From positions 99,501,934 through 99,565,933 of the forward strand of contig OZ025239.1 in NCBI GenBank assembly GCA_964019155.1: DNA of 64,000 nt, read 5' to 3'. Origin of the DNA: Osedax fenrisi. Its lineage: Eukaryota > Annelida > Polychaeta > Sabellida > Siboglinidae. The notes beneath the pieces were generated by a model, which was given only the letters and a program-made list of their open reading frames with translations, did no database searches and had not been told where the DNA came from. Below, piece by piece: positions 11,816 to 22,232 of the stretch (position 1 is its first letter; each line of letters begins with the position of its first letter). A program made the position numbers and the translations under genes.

Positions 11816-12680
11816 TCTAGGTCCCTTGCTGTGTTCCTTATGGAGCACTCCAATATCTAGAATATTTCTAAATCACACTGAAATCATATATCATTTATAT
11901 GCCTATGATATTAATATTATATCACCAAGAGTTAATTCCCGTTTAAATAATTGTATAATTGATTTACGCAATTGGATGAAAACTAATTACTTATTTCTTA
12001 AATCAAATAACACTACATTGTTAAACATTTCTAATACATTATCCCATTTTCTTACATTTAGAGTATACTATACTAACTCCACAATACTCAAACAAATATT
12101 TATAAATATAAATTAGAAGCGACCTAACTATGAATACACATATTAATTTAATAGCTAAATAAACGACTACTTACCTTATTTAACTATGCAAAATACTGAA
12201 ATCTCTACAATAAAAAATAGTTTACTTATTAGCGAATGCTTTAATTTTTCTAGTCTTAACTACTACTCTACTTTACTTACTAACTCAACTAAAATACAAC
12301 TACTACAATTAAACCTAATTATAAAATCTGAACTTGACTTATTTTTAATAAACGTAAATTCGATACATATCTATTTCATCGCTAATGTTTCCCTAAGAAT
12401 GTTATCAATTTACTTACGAATTAAAAACGACTTACTAAAATAATAAATACTCTTCATTATAAAAAATACTCAAACATACTTAATTGATCTACTACATTTT
12501 TACAACGTCTATAAGATAACTGAGAAGCTAAACTCAAAGATATTTACGCTACCTACTATCAACAGAAAACATGGCGGAAGAGCTTTTCAGTACGTGGCTT
12601 CATCTACGTTAAACAATCTTCCAGATGATATACGGAAATCAACCAAATATCTAAATACTACCTTACGTAATATGTTTATT
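11816..12680 (+). pseudogene. CR1-type LINE reverse transcriptase, 3' part, module copy 1
   Basis: Continuation of the 7,650 pseudogene after the insertion. It shows LNNCIIDLRNWMKTNYLFLK (the LN..I..L..WM..N.L.LN region that follows the catalytic YADD) at about 11,950, where YADD itself reads YAYD. The C-terminal segment GGRAFQYVASSTLNNLPDDI at about 12,570 matches the LINE tail GRAFSVAAPRLWNSLPDDI. An 85-codon stretch (12,186-12,443) stays open and is identical in protein to 55,425-55,682, which reflects recent duplication rather than function. Confidence 0.75.
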
Positions 12681-12791
12681 TAACTTATATATTTTAATTT
12701 TTATATTTTAACCTATATATTATAAATTATGATTTATAATATATTTTAATTTTTTTTAATTTTATTTAATTTAATTTATCGACATAAGATG

Positions 12792-12829
<38 letters not shown>

Positions 12830-13391
12830 ATATATATGCATCCTTTCTCTTTTTGTATTTCTTCATACTTATATTTCATATTTATTATTATTATTATTGT
12901 TTAATACTTAAAAACATTCAAGAAGAGTGCTCGCTATTATATATGTGTATATCATCAGCATATTTAATAAAATAATTTATAAAGCAATTTTAATCAGATA
13001 AATAACTAATCGAGATAATTACATATTTTGTTGTTGTATTCAACAGATACTTTCCTCCGTCATGTAGGATCTTTATATAAATGTAGTTAATTTAAAATGG
13101 TGTACAAATATAGTCCTAATTAATTAAATATTTATTTTGATTTTTTTTTCATTAAAATTCAAGTTTATCATCATTTATTTAATTAATGTAAAATATAATA
13201 ATAAATCCAACAGGATTTATATAGATGTATATGTTATACATTGACCGTAAACATTTCAGATAAAAATCAAAACAGTAGTAGGCATTTACATGTGGTTACT
13301 AAGTGAAAAAGTAGAAACTTGAGAAAATGACATTCAAAGTTTTTGTAAACAAATAATCACATAATATTATAATATATATATATGTGTATTA

Positions 13392-13436
<45 letters not shown>

Positions 13437-14150
13437 GACAAGTAACATATAATGGTATATAAACAACACTGAAAAAATAATAATTAGTACTAATATAGAA
13501 TAGTACTCAAATATATATTATAATGATACAAATAGAATATGTATAGAAGTTATAAAATAGAAAAATATAAATTTATTTTTATAGAAATAGTTTAATAATA
13601 GTTATAAAGTATTATAAAAAATAAATAATGAATAATATAAAATAAATACAATAATATAACGTCTTGACTAGACAGAGCTAATTATAGAAAGAACATTTCT
13701 AAATTTTCTGTTTGGAAGCGTCTCTTTTCAACCAATAATATATTGTTATATACATACGTGATTTGTTTATTAATTATATGGAATGTATCTATAACCTATG
13801 CTTAATGTAAAAATATAAATTTGTTTATTTAAATATTTTTATACGATATCGAAATATACAATTATATGTGACAAGTATTTACAAAAAATCCTGTCAACTT
13901 CAAATAATTATTATATCGATTACGATTATAAAATCACTTTATATTGATATAAATATTCAAAAATAATTACAGAAATTTTACAAATTTATAAATAAGATAT
14001 TAAACATGGAAAATATATAATATATTTTGTTTGTTAAATAAAAATATTAATCATATTTTAGCTCGCGCCGCCACCGTTAAGTGTATATTATATATTTTTA
14101 GTTAATAATGTTGTTGTTGTGTATTATGTAATAATTATAAAAGTATAAAT
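12681..14150. other. Noncoding AT-rich flank shared by both modules
   Basis: Aligns with 55,920-57,540 plus 60,101-60,460. It contains (TA)n tracts at about 12,796-12,830 and 13,397-13,433 and a GC-richer island TCGCGCCGCCACCGTTAAG near 14,063. No coding signal. At about 13,785-13,800 it shows the site that in the other copy holds the 2.55-kb transposon. Homology between the modules ends near 14,150. Confidence 0.6.
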
Positions 14151-14261
14151 GTCTGTTATAACATATATATATATTAATTATGAGTAAACACTATTCAAAC
14201 TTGCCCAATTATCGAAAATTTTAGCCATATGAACATATAGAATCGTTACTGTATATAATCA

Positions 14262-14372
14262 TAAATCAGAGGTTACATTATATACTATATATTATTAGAC
14301 ATGCATTGCAGTTATACCCCTACTTATATTAACGAGATAGGGTAGGATAACCCTATAGGGTAATCCTATATA
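14262..14372. repeat. ~110-bp direct repeat, left copy
   Basis: Shares the block from ATCATAAAT to ATAACCCTATAGG with 15,203-15,315, with few differences. The repeats are 941 bp apart. They lack the TG...CA ends, primer-binding site and polypurine tract of LTRs. Confidence 0.75.
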
Positions 14373-14495
14373 CCCAAGAAACCAAATTGTAAATATCTAA
14401 CGTTACGGTAACAGTTATTTTACGATAGAAAAGAAACTGTGATTTTGTGGTGTTTCGGTAATAGTTATTCTGCGAAGTTAAAAATCGGTAATTTT

Positions 14496-14720
14496 GCGAT
14501 AGGGTTACAAATCCTGTTACAATGCGAGGTTACAAATCTGTAATTTTGCGATAGGGTTACAAACCCTGTTACAATGCGAGGTTACAAATCTGTAATTTTG
14601 CGATAGGGTTTGTAACGCTGTTACATTGCGAGGTTACAAATCTGTAATTTTGCGATAGGATTTGTAACGCTGTTACATTGCGAGGTTACAAATCTGTCAT
14701 TTTGCGATAGGGTTTGTAAT
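14496..14720. repeat. 52-bp minisatellite, about 4.3 copies
   Basis: Units start with GCGATAGG at 14,496, 14,548, 14,600, 14,652 and 14,704, exactly 52 bp apart. Each unit contains three related GTTACAAATCTG / TTTGTAACGCTG-type half-repeats, in both orientations, so single strands could fold. Confidence 0.9.
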
Positions 14721-14982
14721 CTTTATATAATTTAAGCATAATTGAAAATAATATTACAAATTTAATAGTTATTAAAAAATAATGATACAAATATTATTAC
14801 AAATTATTACTGATTAGGATATTATATGTAGATGTTATGAGGCTGTATATTGGCTTTTATATAAGGCAGTTATGAGGATATTATATGATGATATATTATT
14901 AAATTATTTAGAAATGTATACATTTAGGCTAAATAAGGAGAACAACTCAAAAATCAGTTTTACACTTTATTTGGGGGGAAAA
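14721..14982. other. AT-rich sequence without recognised content
   Basis: Lies between the 52-bp minisatellite and the paired 85-bp repeat. The 71-codon ORF starting at 14,872 has no family resemblance and runs into the repeat. Confidence 0.4.
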
Positions 14983-15208
14983 ATGAAAGGTCATAGGCTG
15001 ATGTTGTCACCTCTAAGGCACCCGTCATTTATTATCACAGATTACTGTTGTTGTATTGATTTTTTATTTAAGCAAATATATAATTGAAAGTATAAATATT
15101 TGCTAACGTTATTTTCATCTCAAGTGAAAGGTCATGGACTGATGTTGTCATCTCTAAGTTACCCCGTCATTGATTATTACAGACTGCTGTTAGTGTATTG
15201 ATCATAAA
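14983..15208. repeat. Pair of ~85-bp direct repeats, 139 bp apart
   Basis: The GTGAAAGGTCAT...CTGATGTTGTCA segment at about 14,983 recurs at about 15,122 with roughly 85 percent identity by eye. Together with the 110-bp repeats and the 52-bp minisatellite it forms a compound repeat block in front of the RTE element. Confidence 0.75.
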
Positions 15209-15315
15209 TAAGAGGTTACATTATATAATATATTGTTAGACATGCATTGCAGTTATACCCCTACTTATATTAACGAGATAGGGTAGGATAACCCTATAGG
15301 TTAACCCTATATAGG
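15203..15315. repeat. ~110-bp direct repeat, right copy
   Basis: Second copy of the 14,262-14,372 block, ending immediately before the 5' region of the RTE element. Confidence 0.75.
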
Positions 15316-15419
15316 TGCCCCCTGCACTATATAAATTATTTTGATATTTATTTAAAATATTTGAATAGTCACTTAGCATACTTTATACATCATAAATAAT
15401 TGCGGTGAAATAAATACTC

Positions 15420-18400
15420 CCATCCAACGGGTCCTCAGGTTGCGGATAGAGGAACGGCCTTATAGGTTAGGTGTGAATATAAAATTAAAACCACGGGACA
15501 AAAATGATACAAGCATATGGAGCGGCGCCCTGTGTTTGGCAAACATAGCGCAAGCGAAACAACACTATGAATACACAACGAAACAGCACCAGGGTTAAAG
15601 CCCCTGCCTATAATATTTCAATGACTCAAGCTAATCTTAACCAAAGATCTCATGACGTTGCGTCTTTAAAGCCGAAAGGAAGGGTCGTAGCCGATCTTAG
15701 CAAGAATAAAGAGAAAAAACTACCGGAGAGCTCTCCGAAACTACTTAGTTGCAAAAGCTATATACAAATTGCAACACTTAATGTTAGAACAATACGGACA
15801 TCAGACAAAATATACGAAATAGCAAACAACTTCAACAAATGAAACTATCTATTATTGGAATTATAAACCATAAAATAGTCCACATAAACGATTCTGTACA
15901 AATTAAAAAACTCGACAACGGTACTCTAATTACAACGAATGCATGTAGAAACTTAAATGGTGCGGCAAGTGGATGTCGGACTTCTAATAAATAGAAATGC
16001 GGAACAAGCACTTGCTGAAATAAAACCCATCAACGAAAGAATAGTAGTAGCTGTTTTCAATGGTAATCCAAATACAACTATAGTTGTAAACTATGCTCCA
16101 ATTGAAGGAATTAAAGAGGCAGAAGAACAATATAAAAATTTAACTAATTTAATAAATAGCATACCAAAATATCACATGGTAATAGAATGCGGTGATTTCA
16201 ATTGCTCTGTAATCGTCAGAATCTGTACAACACACATACCATGAATCAACAAATGACAACGGTAAACTACTACTAGAGCATGCAAAATCAAGTAATCTAA
16301 TTATCAAAAATACCATGTTTACAAAAAGAAAAGGCAAACTATGGTCATACATATCAGACATGAACAATAAAAAATCTTAAATCGACTACATTCTCATTAG
16401 CAGGAAATGGAAAAACTCTTTGCACAACTGTGAAGCATATCATTCATTTAGTAGTATCGGCAGTGATCATCGTCTTCTAACTGCTGAGATCAAATTAAGT
16501 CTTCGAAAGGCAAAAACACCAGCGAGGAAAAAGAAATATGATTGGTATGGAAATCTGGAATTACGAAAACTGTATACAGTCGCTGTACATAACAGATATG
16601 CTGAATTGTGTACAGATAATGATAATATTACTGAAAAATATTCTCACTTTGTTAATGCAAATAGTGAAACTGCTGTTAAGAATCGAAGAAATGCGTCAAA
16701 ATATTAATAAAGCATTCGCAGCATTTAACTTTGAATCCAAGGATAGGTTGCAAAAAGAACTACAAGGCGAAAAAAGAAAAATGAAAAAAATATACAATAC
16801 CATACAAGAGGAAGAACTAGATGAAATGATTAAACAAGTTGAAACAGCGGATATCAGACAGAAAGATAAAGAAAGCTGGGAACTTATCAATACAATTACA
16901 GGAAGAAAAACAGCTAAAAAAGGATTAATAAAAGGAAATTCAAAAGAGGAACGGGTAAATAGATGGTTTGAAAATGTCAACAATATACTTTGTATAGATC
17001 CCTTACTAACAGAATAACCTCCTGAAGAAGATCTTAACAAAATACTGTATGAACTAGAGATAAAAGATAGCGACTTTAATCTCGAAGAATTACAAAAAGC
17101 AAAAAACAACTTATGTGATGGAAAAATACCTGGTCCAGATAATATTACATCAGAAGTTATTACAAAATATGATTTTGATGATATTCTCCTAGAATATAGC
17201 AATAGACTATTGAACGATAATATAATACCAGAACAATGGTCAGAAATAAACATGCTTCCTATTCCAAAAACAGGAGATTTAAGTCAAATTTCAAACTACA
17301 GAGGAATAAGTCTATCTTCTCAAGTTGCCAAAACTATTAATAAAATGATTCTAAATAGAATAATGTCGAAAATCGATATACATCTTCATCATAATCAAAA
17401 TAGATTTAGAGCGGGACGGTCTACCACAGCTCATATATTAGCAATACGCAGACTGATAGAAGGAATCCAAAATCGAAACAAGAAAGCAATAATTTTATAT
17501 GTAGACTTTCGAAAAAGCATTTGATTCAATTCACAGAGGAATGATGATGAACATTCTGAAAGCTTATGATATTCCATCAAGACTTCTCGCAGCAATATAT
17601 ACTCTATACAAGAACACAAGGGCTCGAGTATTAACATCTGACGGAGAAATTAACCTATTTGAAATTAGAGCAGGAGTACTATAAGGTGACACATTGGCTC
17701 CATATCTCTTCGTAATTGTTCTCAACTACGTTATGAGACAAACATATCAGAAAAGAGAAATTGAACTTGGATTTTAATTATATAAAAGATAGAGCAGACG
17801 TATGACACCAATAGCTATTACTGATCTCAATTTTGCTGACGATCTTGCATTAATCACTGAAGAAAAAGAACAAGCTCAAAACATGCTAAACATTCTAGAA
17901 CACGAAGCAGGAAAAGTGGGTCTACACTGTAATGCTAAGAAAACCGAAATTCAAGCATTCAACCACGAAGTACCTATTGATGTGAAATCTAGAGATGGTA
18001 CAACGATAAAAGTAGTCAAGAATTTCAAATATCTAGGAGCATGGATGGAAAGTACAGAAAAATACATTAATGTAAGAATAGCTCTTGCATGCAAGGCTTG
18101 TAATAATCTAAGAAAAATATAGACATCAAAAATAAGACAACATTTAAAAACTTTTTGTAGCAACTGTTGAAGCAGTTTTATTACATGGCGCAGAGACATG
18201 GACTCTAACAAAATAACTCACTAAGCAATTGGATGGATGCTACACAAGGATATTACTAATGGTTTATAATATTTCTTGGAAAGATCATATAAGAAATGAT
18301 ATTTTATATGGACTACCTGCAATATCATTACAAATAAAAGAGAGAAAAATGCGTCTGTCTGGACACTGTTATCGTCACACCAAAGAAATTGCAAGTAAAC

Positions 18401-18566
18401 TAATTTTATGGGAACCCCATGATGGTCATACAAGAAGAGGTAGACATCGAATATCATACATTGACAATTTACATTAGCAAATATGATGAACGATAGAGAT
18501 GATTGAAAAAAACGAGTATTTGAAGTGAAGCGTCTGCAAAGACGACCAAAGTAAGTAAGTAAGTAA
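15420..18566 (+). pseudogene. RTE-clade LINE, near full length, decayed
   Basis: A 5' leader (CAACGGGTCCTCAGGTTGCG at about 15,426) precedes an ORF starting at 15,567. The endonuclease domain begins IQIATLNVRTIRTSDKIYE (about 15,767) and continues through ECGDFN (about 16,186) and SIGSDHRLLTAEIKLS (about 16,454). The RT shows PGPDNITSEV (17,130), PIPKTGDLSQISNYRGISLS, NQNRFRAGRSTTAHILAIRR (17,395) and NFADDLALI with the catalytic FADD intact (17,828-17,842). The C-terminal GCYTR and GHCYRH motifs lie near 18,235 and 18,365. Frameshifts or stops break it near 15,840, 15,980, 16,210, 16,370, 17,020, 17,520, 17,683 and 18,120. It ends in a (AAGT)n tail at 18,548-18,564, typical of RTE 3' ends. 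It is an endonuclease-RT retrotransposon that once copied itself by target-primed reverse transcription. Confidence 0.92.
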
Positions 18567-19087
18567 TAATTATACTTCACATTATTAAATAATATGTCTT
18601 TAATTTGCGGACCATGGTTAAATTATACATATAATATAGGAATATGTATGAATACATACATATTCTATAATCATGATATATATATATATTATATAGTATA
18701 TATAATCTTTATAATAATATATCACACATGATATTGTTGTATATATATATATGTCCACAGATAAAGATGTTATATCAAGTGAATACTAAGAATGGGTTGG
18801 CAAAAATAAGTTATCGAAAAACGTAATGTGTAGATCCATATATGGTACATACTATGTACGAAATACTATGTATGAGTTACTATGTACGACATACTATGTA
18901 CGCCATACTATGTACGACATACTATGTACAATGTTCACTAAAGTGCACATCATGCACACCGGTAGCATCCGGTAGAAATGTTGACGTCATCGTTACTTTA
19001 CAAGTTGGCATTATTACTGTATATTAGTTATCAACGGTCCGTAATATATTGTTTGCTGATCACGTGACCTGTATCCACTGGTTCCGG

Positions 19088-19121
<34 letters not shown>

Positions 19122-19340
19122 ACGACATATTAAAATAGTGTACATTTGCTATTCATTATAATATGGTTAATTAATAGAGTCAGATATTGGAGTTATTTAA
19201 GGTGACTATAAAGTTAATAATATCAATGATCATGCGGGGACATTTAAAATAATGTGGTATTTCATCATATATTATGATTCATAATAGAAGTTTAACATTA
19301 CTAGGTCTAACATATAGGTTATATATATATATATATATGG
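18567..19340. other. Spacer with minisatellite and (ACTT)n tract
   Basis: AT-rich sequence with (TA)n at about 18,678 and 18,738. It includes a 14-bp repeat at 18,847-18,930 and a moderately GC-rich stretch at 18,930-19,090 (TGACGTCA and CACGTG present, no gene seen). (ACTT)n at 19,089-19,121 resembles the tail of an RTE-type or SINE insertion in the opposite direction. Confidence 0.5.
18847..18930. repeat. 14-bp minisatellite, 6 copies
   Basis: Units TACTATGTACGACA and close variants in perfect 14-bp phase. GTACGACATACTATGTAC segments contain partial dyads. The 61-codon ORF across it is a repeat artefact. Confidence 0.9.
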
Positions 19341-19375
19341 ATTTCAAATTTTTTAAATAAATTTAATATATTAAA

Positions 19376-20551
19376 TGATAATCAATATGGTTTCAGAAAG
19401 AATTTATCTACAGCTGATGCATTGTCTGATGTATTAGAATCAGTTAATACAAATTTAGAAAATTTAGAGAACTGTGCTATTGTTTAATAGATTTACGCAA
19501 AGCCTTTGATACACTGGATCATGATATTTTAATCAATAAGCTTTATATTTATGGTATCAGAGGTATAGCGCTAAAATTAATAAAATCGTATTTATCAGAT
19601 CGTATTCAATTTGTTAGATATAATAATACTGACTCTTATTATAATTATATAAAATGTGGTGTACCACAGGGATCTGTACTCGGTCCGTTATTATTTATTT
19701 TATATATTAATGACCTTCCGAATATATCAGATACTTTTAAATCAGTTTTATTTGCAGATGATACAACTTTAATTTTTTCAAATACGTCTATTTTAGAATT
19801 AAAAAACAATATTCAATTTAATATTAACAAACTATATGATTGGTTGAATGTAAATAAATTGTCACTCAATATTAGTAAGACGAATGTATTATTATTTAAT
19901 ATAAGAAATAAAAATATTAATACTAATATGGATTTGAATATTAATAACATTAAAGTTAAACAAGTCAGTGAAATAAAGTTCTTAGGTGTTATTATAGATT
20001 GTAAATTGAATTGGAAATTGCAACTCAATTATGTTTCAAGTAAACTTTCTAGAACAATTGCAATTTTACACAAAGTTAAAAATAAATTAAATATGAAATC
20101 TTTAATTTTATTATATAATGCTTTATTTTTATCACATCTTAATTATTGTTCAAATATTTGGGGGAATACCTTCAAATCCAGTTTAAAAAATATTTTCATT
20201 TTACAAAAAAGAGCAATAAAATGTATTTGTAATACTCATTCTATGTATACAAATTTCTATACTATTTCTAATTCTCTTAAATTTGACGATATTGTAAAAA
20301 TGAATAGTATAAAATTTATGTTTCGAGCTAGGAATAATATTTTACCTAAGAATTTACAATTATTATATAAAGCTAAATCTTATAATGGAAATCTGTTTCA
20401 TAGAATAAAAGTACGAACTGACCGAAAAGCATTTTGTTTATCGAATACTGGTCCAATGCTGTGGAACAGATTACCACAAAAAATAAGAAATATTACGATA
20501 TTGAATAATTTTAAAACAATTTTTAAATCATTTATGATATCGTCTTATTAA
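19376..20551 (+). pseudogene. CR1-like LINE reverse transcriptase, 5'-truncated, one frameshift
   Basis: The sequence enters inside the RT at DNQYGFRKNLSTADAL. After a one-base deletion near 19,485 it stays open for 355 codons to a normal stop at 20,551. Motifs in order: IDLRKAFDTLDHDILINKL (19,487), CGVPQGSVLGPLLFILYIND (19,651) and LFADDTTLI with catalytic FADD intact (19,750). Then follow the LN..L..WL..NKLSLN..KT region (19,820-19,880), the thumb (EIKFLGVIID) and the C-terminal tail GPMLWNRLPQKIRNI (20,452). It lacks the endonuclease and fingers N-terminus, so it is a 5'-truncated insertion, as is usual for LINEs. It is by far the least decayed RT here, which suggests recent activity of the family. 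An ORF from 19,844 is only the C-terminal 235 codons. Confidence 0.92.
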
Positions 20552-21370
20552 TTTTAATTTTATATTTTTATAATCTATTTTTAATTATTGTATTATGTGA
20601 TATATTAATTTATTTGCTACCTTATATTATCAGTATTTATTTTATATATTTTATTTTTATAGTTTTATAGCTTTTATAGCTGTTATACAATTTTAATATT
20701 TGTGTTTTATTGGTTTATATTTTTGTAGGTACATATTATTCAATTATTTATTTTAAATACATGATGAGAATGATTGTGGGGTTTTTTGCAATTTTATTTT
20801 ATTTTTATTTTTATTTTTGTATTAAGTTTTTAATTGTACATATTTGTTATTACTTATTTTTAATTACTTACATATTACATTTTATTTAAATTTTATTTAA
20901 CATTCAGTATTATTTTCTATTCAGGAAGTCAATTTTTTGTTTTAAATATTAAATATTAAATATAAGATATTCACGAGTACTTTGTATTGATTATTTATGT
21001 TGCCGGTAATGGTTCGTGTCGGGGATGAGGATGCAATTGTTGTGTGGGGGCAATTGTTGCCAGTGCTCTTACTCTTGGTGAAAGTGAGTTCCTTAAGGCA
21101 TTGGATATAGAAACCCCAAATCCTCCAAGTTGATACACCTTTATCGACTTTCATTGGCAATCGATATAAAGTATTCTAGGTAGATTTTTTTATGACTATT
21201 TTTTTACTGATATCCTGGATAGAAATTTATATTATAATCTAATATTTTATTTAATATTATTTTAATTTTATACATAATTTTTCCCCCCACAATCACATTG
21301 GGTGAACGACTTGATAAGCTCTGCTTTTTCGTTCATCCAGGCTAATACCCAAACTCTGATTATTATTATA
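20552..21370. other. Probable 3' untranslated region of the CR1-like LINE and flank
   Basis: AT-rich with runs of T. A GC-richer island at about 20,990-21,175 and a C-run segment at 21,282-21,360 (CCCCCCACAATCACATTGGG, then GCTCTGCTTTTTCGTTCATC) look like a conserved LINE 3' end, ending at a (TAT)n tract. The minus-strand 72-codon ORF at 20,942-21,160 has no recognisable motif and I leave it out. Confidence 0.45.
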
Positions 21371-21654
21371 TATATATATTGTAGATGTAATTATATTAAT
21401 TGCAAGTATCAACTGGAAAACTACAAGATTTAATAAATATAAAGTGGAATTTGTAGAGGTTTATGGAATTGAAATAGTCAATAGTAAAACGAGTGTAAGC
21501 AATGAAGCAAACTGTCACGCTGAAACATGCACGAATGAAATCCTATAGGTATAGTATATATACTAAAACTTGTATACTTAGTATACTACATTCATAATAT
21601 TGTATTTATTAGGTAATATAGTAAATTATAATTGACTATAGAAATATTAACATA
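21371..21654. other. AT-rich spacer
   Basis: Nothing recognised. It contains repeated TATACTAAAACTTGTA blocks (about 21,563 and again near 21,976), one on each side of the hairpin minisatellite. Confidence 0.4.
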
Positions 21655-21910
21655 TTTAGAATAATATAGTCATGTATAAATGACTAGGAATTATAGTCAA
21701 TAAAAACTTTACAACATGGTCATGTTTAAATGACTAGGCATTATAGTCAATAAAGACTATATAACATGGTCAATTATAATTGACTATATAAGTTGAATAT
21801 ATTTTTAATAACATGGTCATTTATAAATGACTAGGTATAATAGTCAATAAAGACTATATACATAGTAAATATATAGTGACTAGATATATAGTCAATTTTC
21901 AAATTACGAT
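21655..21910. repeat. ~50-bp palindromic minisatellite, about 4-5 copies
   Basis: Units of about 50 bp carry two hairpins each. One is a perfect 16-bp palindrome in some units (GTCATTTATAAATGAC near 21,815; GTCAATTATAATTGAC near 21,770), the other is TAGTCAATAAAGACTA. Units are imperfect but the dyads are kept. Confidence 0.8.
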
Positions 21911-22232
21911 GGTCCGCTTAGACACTCTTGAAATGACTAGTTTTTCAAGTAAATGATTAGCCTTTTTTTCTTAGTATACTAAAACTTGTAAAAGCGTTCA
22001 CATATATTAGAGCTACATTGAATTTTGGTGGATCCTCAGATAGTTAACTTATTATTCTATTAGCAATTCAATAATTGTAATAGTAAGGCTTAACATTACA
22101 CGAGCTCACAAGCATATCAGATTCAAGTAGAATTCAATATCTATAATTCATTAAATACCTACCTATACTATTATATAAATAATGCTGTGTAACTTAGATA
22201 CTGATATAGAATATCTGATATGGGATAAGAAA
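21911..22232. other. Spacer before the satellite
   Basis: AT-rich, no gene seen. The satellite begins abruptly at 22,233 inside GGGATAAGAAAGAATGG. Confidence 0.5.

Noticed and set aside
12186..12443. Conserved 85-codon ORF, identical in protein to 55,425-55,682
   Set aside because: It is the decayed thumb region of the CR1 pseudogene; identity reflects recent duplication of the module, and frames on both sides are broken.
14262..15315. LTR retrotransposon bounded by 110-bp direct repeats
   Set aside because: The repeats are too short, lack TG...CA ends, and nothing between them resembles gag or pol, a primer-binding site or a polypurine tract.
16696..17253. 185-codon minus-strand ORF
   Set aside because: Antisense shadow of the RTE endonuclease-RT coding region; serine/leucine-rich composition is typical of such shadows.
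20942..21160. 72-codon minus-strand ORF
   Set aside because: Lies in the probable 3' region of the CR1-like LINE; no recognisable motif or paralogue here.
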